Source of the DNA: Martinezella rhizogenes
GTDB lineage: Bacteria; Pseudomonadota; Alphaproteobacteria; Rhizobiales; Rhizobiaceae
Direction: 5' to 3'
Length of the DNA stretch: 64,000 bases
NCBI RefSeq assembly: GCF_027460065.1
Contig: NZ_JAPYZZ010000019.1
Span: forward strand, 1 to 64,000
A program made the translations under genes and the position numbers. Below are positions 57,664 through 64,000 of the stretch, piece by piece. Position 1 is the stretch's first letter. Each line of letters opens with the position of its first letter. Under the pieces are notes generated by a model that worked only from the letters and a program-made list of their open reading frames with translations, made no database searches and was not told the origin of the DNA.

Positions 57664-59943
57664 ATGGTGAAGAAGAACACATTGTTGACGGGGGTTGTTT
57701 TCCCCCTCATGTCGCTGGCGATTGCGGTGGAGCCGGCCGCGGCCGGTTTTGCAAGCGCCGCGCGGGTGCAGGCGCCCGCAGCGCAGACACTTCCCGGCCA
57801 GGTGATCCTGGCGCAGGCGGAGCCGGCACAGGAAAACCCGGAAGAAGAGCTGCGCAAGAAGCGCCAGCAGGCCGAAGAGGCGAAGCCGCAGGCTGAGCCG
57901 AAGCACGAGGAACGCGCGCCTGAGCCGCAGCGCGAACCGGAGCCAAAGCGCGAACCGGAACCCAAGCGTGAGGCAGCTCCCGCCGAACCCCGTCCTGAAC
58001 CCAAACACGAAGCTCCACCCGAACCCAAGCGCGAAGCTCCGCCCGAGCCCCAGCAACGCGAGGCCCGCCCGGAACCCGCGCCGGCACCTGCCGAACAGCC
58101 GCAGGAGCGTCCGCGCAAACCCGAACGTGCGCAGGAACCGCAGGGCGAGGGCGAACAGCGCCCGGAACGCCAGCGGGAAGCCGCACCGGAAGCGGCGCCT
58201 GCCGAACAGCAGCCGCAGGAACGCCCGCGCAAGCCTCAAAAAGCGGAACAGCCAGCCGGCGAAGGCGAGCAGCGCCCGGAACGTCCCCGCAAGGAGAAGG
58301 AGCCCGCGAAGGAACCCGCTGCCGAACAGCAGCCCGCCGCGCGTCCGGAAAATGCCGAGCAGCCCGCCAAGCCGCGCGAACCGGCACCCTCGAAGAAGCC
58401 GCAGGTAGAGGAAAAGGCCCCGGAACAGAAAGCCGAACCGGCTGAAAAACCCGTTCCGGAGAAAAAGCCGGCAGCCCCCGAGCCCGCCGTGAAGGAAGCA
58501 CCGGTTCCGACCGAAGCGCCAACGCCCGCGCGTCCGCCGGCTCCCGAAGCGCAGCCCAACCCTGCACCCGGGCGGCAGCCTTCCGAACAGCCGCCTGTGA
58601 AGTCCGAACCCGCAGCGCCGCTTCCCGGTGCCCCCACGCCGCCGCCAAGCGGTGCGACGACCGGACAGGCTCCGGCTGGCGAAGCCGTGCCCAGTCAGGT
58701 CGCCGTTCCGCAGACGGAAGCACCGCCAACGACGAAGGAAGAACTTGATAAGGCCAAGGCAATCGCCAAGGACCCGTCCAAGACCGCCGACACCGTCATT
58801 CTGCCGGTCGACAAGGGTGCGGCCGTTCTCGACAGCGACAAGGAAGTGGAGCGCTCCGGCAACCGTCAGACCCGTGAGGAACGTCGCCGCGAGCGCGAGC
58901 AGGCCGGTGACGTCAAGGTTCCGACCTCCGACGCCGAGGCGCAGCGCGCCGGTGCCGCCGAAGGCAAGGCCCCGCCGCCGCCCGTCAAGCTGGAGGCGAT
59001 CACCTCCCAGCAGGGCGAGCGCATCGACCGTCGCCCGCAATATGAGCGGCCGGATGGCGTACGCGAATGGCAGCCGCGCGAAGGCCGCCCGCGCGACCGG
59101 GATATGGATGCGCCGATCATCCTGCAATTCGGCGACCGTGTCGTGGTGCGTGGCGATGACAATCAGCGCTTCATCCGCGATGGCGGCGAGCCCTATTACG
59201 AGCGCCTGCCCGGCGGTCGCGTCCGCGAAACCGTGGAACGTCGCGACGGCACGCAGGTGGTGACGATCCGCAACCGTTACGGCGACGTGATACAGCGCTC
59301 GCGCATCGACGATCGCGGTCGTGAATATGTGCTGTTCTACGCACCGGAACTGATGGATGATCCCGATCGTGACTATGTCTATCGCGATCCGGGTCTCGAC
59401 CTGCCGCCGATGCGCCTGCGCATCCCCGTGACGGACTACATCATCGACACGTCGAGCGATCCGGACCGCGATTATTATCGCTTCCTGGAGCAGCCGCCGG
59501 TCGAGCCGGTGGAGCGCGTCTACTCGCTGGATGAAGTGCGTTATTCGGCCCGTATCCGTGACAAGGTGCGCCGTATCGACCTCGATACGATCACCTTTGC
59601 GACCGGCAGCGCCGACATTCCGATGGCGCAGGCCCGTTCGTTGCGCAAGGTGGCCGACGCGATCAACAAGGCACTGCAAAAGAACCCGGCGGAAACCTTC
59701 CTGATCGAAGGCCATACCGATGCCGTTGGTTCGGACGAAAGCAACCTCGTGCTTTCCGATGAGCGCGCCGCCTCCGTGGCCAACGTGCTGACCGATGTTT
59801 ACGGCATCCCGCCGGAAAACCTCGCGACACAGGGTTATGGTGAGCGTTACCTGAAGGTCCAGACGCTCGGTCCAGAACAGCAGAACCGCCGCGTGACCAT
59901 TCGCCGCGTGACGCCGCTGGTGAAGCCGATCGCACAGAACTGA
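57664..59943 (+). CDS. OmpA-family protein with long Pro/Glu-rich stalk
   Basis: 759 aa. Signal peptide (TLLTGVVFPLMSLAIAVEPA), a Pro/Glu/Ala/Lys/Arg-rich low-complexity stretch of about 300 residues (about 55-360) with EPKREPEP and QERPRKPE repeats, a charged linker, then an OmpA C-terminal peptidoglycan-binding domain from about 639 (LDTITFATGSADIPMAQA, IEGHTDAVGSDESN, NRRVTIRRV). It probably spans the periplasm and ties the outer layer to peptidoglycan. I chose the ATG at 57664, after GAGGAA. An 827-aa antisense frame here is a composition artefact. Confidence 0.9.
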   Translation: MVKKNTLLTGVVFPLMSLAIAVEPAAAGFASAARVQAPAAQTLPGQVILAQAEPAQENPEEELRKKRQQAEEAKPQAEPKHEERAPEPQREPEPKREPEPKREAAPAEPRPEPKHEAPPEPKREAPPEPQQREARPEPAPAPAEQPQERPRKPERAQEPQGEGEQRPERQREAAPEAAPAEQQPQERPRKPQKAEQPAGEGEQRPERPRKEKEPAKEPAAEQQPAARPENAEQPAKPREPAPSKKPQVEEKAPEQKAEPAEKPVPEKKPAAPEPAVKEAPVPTEAPTPARPPAPEAQPNPAPGRQPSEQPPVKSEPAAPLPGAPTPPPSGATTGQAPAGEAVPSQVAVPQTEAPPTTKEELDKAKAIAKDPSKTADTVILPVDKGAAVLDSDKEVERSGNRQTREERRREREQAGDVKVPTSDAEAQRAGAAEGKAPPPPVKLEAITSQQGERIDRRPQYERPDGVREWQPREGRPRDRDMDAPIILQFGDRVVVRGDDNQRFIRDGGEPYYERLPGGRVRETVERRDGTQVVTIRNRYGDVIQRSRIDDRGREYVLFYAPELMDDPDRDYVYRDPGLDLPPMRLRIPVTDYIIDTSSDPDRDYYRFLEQPPVEPVERVYSLDEVRYSARIRDKVRRIDLDTITFATGSADIPMAQARSLRKVADAINKALQKNPAETFLIEGHTDAVGSDESNLVLSDERAASVANVLTDVYGIPPENLATQGYGERYLKVQTLGPEQQNRRVTIRRVTPLVKPIAQN

Positions 59944-59963
59944 TTGGGTTCTGGAAGAAAAAC

Positions 59964-60000
59964 AAAGGCCCGGAAGCGCAAGCTCTCCGGGCCTTTTTGT
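59964..60000 (+). terminator. Terminator after the OmpA-like gene
   Basis: aaaggcccgga (59964-59974) pairs with tccgggccttt (59986-59996), then ttgt. An 11-base loop separates the arms. Confidence 0.88.
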
Positions 60001-60030
60001 TGTCGGTGACGGGTCTTTCCGGCAACTCGA

Positions 60031-60117
60031 CGTCATCCTCGGGCTCGTCCCGAGGATCCAATCACGTCTCGCTTAGGCGAGGCGTCGCAGATGCTCGGGA
60101 CAGGCCCGAGCATGACG
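60031..60117. repeat. Palindromic intergenic repeat, copy 5
   Basis: 87 bp. The left arm starts cgtcatcctcgggctcgtcc; the right arm ends caggcccgagcatgacg. The arm types match copy 2. Confidence 0.85.
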
Positions 60118-60177
60118 GAGGCGAGTGCATCTCCTCATTCGTCGGTTTCGACGTGAGGGAAAACTCAGTCCACAAAC

Positions 60178-61101
60178 TCAGTTAAGTGCGACCGCAATCT
60201 CCGCAGCCAGCTGCGCATTGTTGCGCACCAGCGCGATATTGGTCTCAAGGCTCCTTCCATCGGTCAGGCGGAAGATATCGCCGAGCAGGTAAGGCGTGAC
60301 CGCCTTGCCGGTGACTTCGTCGCGCTCGGCATGGGAGATGGCGCGGTTGATGTAAATCTCCATCTCCTCGCGCGGAATTTCGTCTTTTTCCGGTACGGGA
60401 TTGGCCACCAGCATGCCACCATCGATGCCGAGCTGTTCGCGGGTCGCCTGGAAGTTGGCAATCGCCGCCGGGCTGTTCAGCGAGAGCGGGCTGGCCAGGC
60501 CGGAGGAGCGCGACCAGAAGGCCGGGAATTCTTCGGAGCCGAAGGTAACGACAGGCACGCCGTTGGTTTCGAGAACCTCGAGCGTCTTCGGAATGTCGAG
60601 GATCGCCTTGGCGCCGGCGCAGACGACGATCACGCCGGTCTTGGCAAGCTCGGTGAGGTCTGCGGAGATGTCGAAGGTTTCTTCCGCGCCCTTGTGCACG
60701 CCGCCGATGCCGCCGGTGGCGAAAACGCGGATGCCGGCGCGGGCGGCGGCGATCATGGTGGCGGCCACCGTGGTTGCACCCGTGCGGCGCTCGGCAATTG
60801 CGAAGGCGATATCGGCGCGCGAGACCTTCATGGCATCGGTGGTCTGGGCGAGCGCTTCGAGCTGGTCTTTCTCAAGGCCGATATGCAGCGTGCCGTGAAT
60901 GACGGCGATGGTGGCCGGAACCGCACCCTGATCACGGATGATCTGTTCGACGCTTTCCGCCATCTCGATATTGCCGGGATAGGGCATGCCGTGGGTGATG
61001 ATGGTCGATTCGAGCGCGACGATCGGCGCACCGCGCTGCTTGGCGGCGGCGACTTCCTGAGAATAGACGATGGGCAGGAGCGGGGAGATGGGGCGGGTCA
61101 T
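60178..61101 (-). CDS. psuG: Pseudouridine-5'-phosphate glycosidase
   Basis: PsuG (307 aa) cleaves pseudouridine 5'-phosphate to ribose 5-phosphate and uracil. IVALESTIITHGMPYPGN, FATGGIGGVHKGAEETFDIS and VVCAGAKAILDIPKTLEVLE are signatures. It forms an operon with the kinase. The start is at 61101 (MTRPISPLLP) or the ATG at 61134, which overlaps the kinase stop as ATGA; the second would favour coupling. Confidence 0.94.
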   Translation of the reverse strand: MTRPISPLLPIVYSQEVAAAKQRGAPIVALESTIITHGMPYPGNIEMAESVEQIIRDQGAVPATIAVIHGTLHIGLEKDQLEALAQTTDAMKVSRADIAFAIAERRTGATTVAATMIAAARAGIRVFATGGIGGVHKGAEETFDISADLTELAKTGVIVVCAGAKAILDIPKTLEVLETNGVPVVTFGSEEFPAFWSRSSGLASPLSLNSPAAIANFQATREQLGIDGGMLVANPVPEKDEIPREEMEIYINRAISHAERDEVTGKAVTPYLLGDIFRLTDGRSLETNIALVRNNAQLAAEIAVALN

Positions 61102-61130
61102 TTCATCTGTTCCAGTTTTTAAAAGCGGGT

Positions 61131-62072
61131 TCATGCCAGCATTTCGGCCTGGGGAACAAGCCCCAACATGGCTTCGACACTGTCTTTTGATAGGTCCTGG
61201 GAGGTGGCGAAGGGTGACTGCACGGTAATGGCCGCTGCCGCCGCCCCCTGTCTCAATGCCTCCCCGATTGTTTTTCTCTCGGCAATGGCGGCGAGATAAC
61301 CCGACGCCATGGCATCGCCGGCGCCGGTGACGTCCTTCACCTCGCGGATGAGGGGCGGGTGGAGGATGGCTTTTTCCGTTCGGTTGAAGGCCACGACTTC
61401 GCTTGCTCCACGGGTGACGACACCGCCGGAAAGCCCGGCCTTGCGCAGGATATCCGGCCATTCACGGACGTTCCGTGCCGTCTCGCCGGTGAGCGCGCGG
61501 GCTTCCGCCTCGTTCATGAAGAGGATGTCGATATCGCCGAGCGCCGCTTTCAGCTTCACCGCCTTGGCCGGTGAAATGGCGATGGCCGCCAGCGGCTTTT
61601 CGCAGGCGCGGGCAATGAGGCCCAGCGCCGTCAACGTATCGTCAGGCAGATTGGCGTCGCAGAGTAGAAAGTCGCTCGCGGTAATCGCCTCGCGCACGGC
61701 GCGCACCTTCAGGCGGCGCGGCGTGAAGAGTTTGTAGAGGTCCATGTCGGCCAGTGCGATGACCAGATTGCCGTCGCGCTCCAGAATGGCAGTGTAGCTC
61801 GGGGTGCGGCGATCGAGGAAAACGAAGGGTGTGTCTTCCACACCCGCCTGTCGTGCGGCCTCCGCCACGGCGTCGCCGGTCACGTCACCGCCCCGCGGGG
61901 CGATTATGCGGACCTCAAAACCGAGGCGGGAAAGATTACGCGCGGCGTTGAAACCGCCGCCGCCTGCCTCTTCCATCCAGGAGCCGGGATTGCTGGCGCC
62001 GGGCGCCGTCTCGGTCTCGATCATGCCGCGCCGGTCGATATGCGCGCCGCCCAGAACGAGTATTTTCTTCAC
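61131..62072 (-). CDS. psuK: Pseudouridine kinase (PfkB family, GTG start)
   Basis: 313 aa PfkB-type kinase. LVLGGAHIDRRG at the start, GGGGFNAARNLSRLG as the first signature and DVTGAGDAMASGYLAAI as the second, with the catalytic Asp in GAGD. Pairing with PsuG points to pseudouridine as substrate. Together they salvage pseudouridine from RNA turnover. GTG start at 62072, after AAGAGGG. Confidence 0.88.
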   Translation of the reverse strand: MKKILVLGGAHIDRRGMIETETAPGASNPGSWMEEAGGGGFNAARNLSRLGFEVRIIAPRGGDVTGDAVAEAARQAGVEDTPFVFLDRRTPSYTAILERDGNLVIALADMDLYKLFTPRRLKVRAVREAITASDFLLCDANLPDDTLTALGLIARACEKPLAAIAISPAKAVKLKAALGDIDILFMNEAEARALTGETARNVREWPDILRKAGLSGGVVTRGASEVVAFNRTEKAILHPPLIREVKDVTGAGDAMASGYLAAIAERKTIGEALRQGAAAAAITVQSPFATSQDLSKDSVEAMLGLVPQAEMLA

Positions 62073-62244
62073 GCTTGCGTTTCCCTCTTTGGCGGATGGA
62101 AAGACCGGACGATTCGGCCTAAACTGGCGTCTTCCTGACCTCGCATCCGGTTTGCGGCTATGGGCCGGGCACGGAAAAACGAAAGCAGAACAAAATACTT
62201 ATCGCTATTTGTTTTCAATATGCTGGCTCAGCCTTGCGAAATGA

Positions 62245-62259
62245 GAACAAATAGAGTAC
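62245..62259 (+). promoter_or_regulatory. LexA (SOS) box upstream of recA
   Basis: gaac-N7-gtac matches the alphaproteobacterial LexA site GAAC-N7-GAAC with one mismatch. It lies 60 bases before the recA start. Confidence 0.65.
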
Positions 62260-62318
62260 ATACCGTTTCCATACTGCTTCATTGCCTGTGCGGCTTCAAT
62301 AACCTAAAGGTGGTTCGG

Positions 62319-63410
62319 ATGGCACAAAATTCTTTGCGTCTCGTAGAGGATAAATCGGTGGATAAAAGCAAGGCACTGGAAGCGGCGCTCTCCCAGATCG
62401 AACGGTCGTTCGGCAAGGGATCGATCATGAAGCTCGGTTCCAATGAAAATGTGGTGGAAGTGGAAACCGTTTCGACGGGTTCGCTCAGCCTGGATATCGC
62501 GCTCGGCATCGGCGGTCTGCCGAAGGGGCGTATCGTTGAAATTTACGGCCCGGAAAGCTCCGGTAAAACGACGCTGGCATTGCAGACCATTGCTGAAGCC
62601 CAGAAGAAGGGTGGTATCTGCGCCTTCGTCGACGCCGAACACGCGCTCGATCCGGTCTATGCCCGCAAACTCGGCGTGGATCTGCAGAGCCTGCTGATTT
62701 CGCAGCCGGATACGGGCGAGCAGGCGCTTGAGATCACCGATACGCTGGTGCGTTCCGGCGCGGTTGACGTGCTCGTGGTCGACTCCGTTGCGGCACTGAC
62801 GCCGCGGGCCGAAATCGAAGGTGAAATGGGCGACAGCCTGCCGGGTCTCCAGGCCCGTCTGATGAGCCAGGCGCTGCGCAAGCTGACCGCTTCGATCTCC
62901 AAGTCGAAGTGCATGGTGATCTTCATCAACCAGATTCGCATGAAGATCGGCGTCATGTTCGGTTCGCCGGAAACGACGACTGGCGGTAACGCTCTCAAGT
63001 TCTACGCCTCCGTGCGCCTCGACATTCGCCGTATCGGCGCCGTCAAGGAGCGCGAAGAGGTTGTCGGCAACCAGACGCGCGTCAAGGTCGTCAAGAACAA
63101 GATGGCGCCGCCCTTCAAGCAGGTGGAATTCGACATCATGTATGGCGAAGGTGTTTCCAAGACCGGTGAACTGGTCGATCTCGGCGTCAAGGCCGGTATC
63201 GTCGAGAAATCCGGTGCATGGTTCTCCTATAACAGCCAGCGTCTGGGGCAGGGTCGTGAAAACGCCAAGACCTTCCTGCGCGACAATCCGGATACGGCCA
63301 ACGAGATCGAACTGGCGTTGCGCCAGAATGCCGGTCTGATCGCCGACCGCTTCCTGCAGAATGGCGGCCCGGACGCCGGCGAAGGTGACGACGGCAGCGA
63401 CGAGGGCTGA
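62319..63410 (+). CDS. recA: Recombinase RecA
   Basis: RecA (363 aa) polymerises on single-stranded DNA, drives strand exchange and triggers LexA cleavage. Walker A is GPESSGKTT; Walker [11 protein letters not shown]; loop motifs [19 protein letters not shown] and [21 protein letters not shown] chose the ATG at 62319 ([18 protein letters not shown]). The acidic C terminus ([12 protein letters not shown]) is complete. It is preceded by a LexA box and followed by a terminator. Confidence 0.97.
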   Translation: MAQNSLRLVEDKSVDKSKALEAALSQIERSFGKGSIMKLGSNENVVEVETVSTGSLSLDIALGIGGLPKGRIVEIYGPESSGKTTLALQTIAEAQKKGGICAFVDAEHALDPVYARKLGVDLQSLLISQPDTGEQALEITDTLVRSGAVDVLVVDSVAALTPRAEIEGEMGDSLPGLQARLMSQALRKLTASISKSKCMVIFINQIRMKIGVMFGSPETTTGGNALKFYASVRLDIRRIGAVKEREEVVGNQTRVKVVKNKMAPPFKQVEFDIMYGEGVSKTGELVDLGVKAGIVEKSGAWFSYNSQRLGQGRENAKTFLRDNPDTANEIELALRQNAGLIADRFLQNGGPDAGEGDDGSDEG

Positions 63411-63469
63411 TACATTTCGCGAAGGTCCGGGCATCGCAGCCCGGAGACTTTGCCGAACCGATAAGGATC

Positions 63470-63507
63470 AAAAGGGTCGTGCGATTTTTCTTCGTACGGC
63501 CCTTTTT
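63470..63507 (+). terminator. Terminator after recA
   Basis: aaaagggtcgt (from 63470) pairs with acggccctttt (to about 63506), allowing G-U pairs, around gcgatttttcttcgt; T residues follow. Confidence 0.75.
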
Positions 63508-63589
63508 CCTTGCCTATATGTCTTGCTTCGCCTCCATGGCTGGACAGGGCCGGATGTGGACGATAAAAGCCATTGATTTTGCAATATAG

Positions 63590-64000
<411 letters not shown>

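Noticed and set aside
57553-60036. 827-aa open frame on the minus strand opposite the OmpA-like gene
   Set aside because: It is the mirror of a GC-rich Pro/Glu/Arg coding sequence; its product is low-complexity Arg/Gly/Leu/Phe. The plus strand has a signal peptide, OmpA domain, ribosome binding site and terminator.

Overview
The window is chromosomal DNA from a member of the Rhizobiales, most likely the Agrobacterium tumefaciens complex (A. fabrum-like). I base this on the protein sequences, the tuf-S10-spc-alpha ribosomal order, the ilvD-to-recA-to-alaS gene content, a PdhS-type kinase at the position I remember for Atu1888, and rhizobial palindromic repeats. This is recall and motif reading, not a database search.

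Layout. 1-16.3 kb: 3' part of tuf, broken by a 169-bp tandem duplication, then the complete S10/spc/alpha superoperon (rpsJ to rplQ, with secY, adk and rpoA) and a strong terminator. 16.3-19.7 kb: an AT-rich orphan ORF, DUF817 and DUF2809 membrane proteins, and the msrPQ methionine sulfoxide repair pair. 20-33.9 kb: ilvD, a serine hydrolase, an LprI-like protein, a Deg-type protease with rarA, DUF1883, a chemoreceptor, an extensin-like lipoprotein, a TauE/SafE transporter and an ABC-2 exporter. A candidate small RNA lies on the minus strand at about 31.07-31.24 kb.

34-43.9 kb: a catabolic island. One arm (minus strand) encodes a two-subunit transketolase, an FGGY kinase, a SorC-type regulator and an SDR dehydrogenase. 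The divergent arm encodes a ribose-type ABC importer and a second SDR. Both central promoters have perfect TTGACA -35 boxes. An operator-like motif (GTGAAT-N4-ATTCAC or variants) sits at or just after each predicted start site, and a perfect copy lies in front of the regulator gene. This is the best candidate for an incompletely described system: uptake of a sugar or polyol, oxidation by SDRs, phosphorylation, then transketolase cleavage.

44-64 kb: ribB with an FMN riboswitch, a retropepsin-like protease, DUF1289, cobS and cobT (divergent), dgkA, a PdhS2-like histidine kinase, a thermonuclease-like protein, an Fe-S uracil-DNA glycosylase, an Lrp regulator, an orphan sulfonate-type binding protein, a TPR-methyltransferase, Usg, an amino-acid ABC importer without an ATPase gene, a Pro/Glu-rich OmpA protein, the psuK-psuG pseudouridine pathway, recA with a LexA box, and the 5' end of alaS.

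Five copies of one 75-87-bp palindromic repeat, plus two longer inverted-repeat elements, are scattered through the intergenic gaps. I found no tRNA, rRNA, CRISPR array, insertion sequence or prophage.
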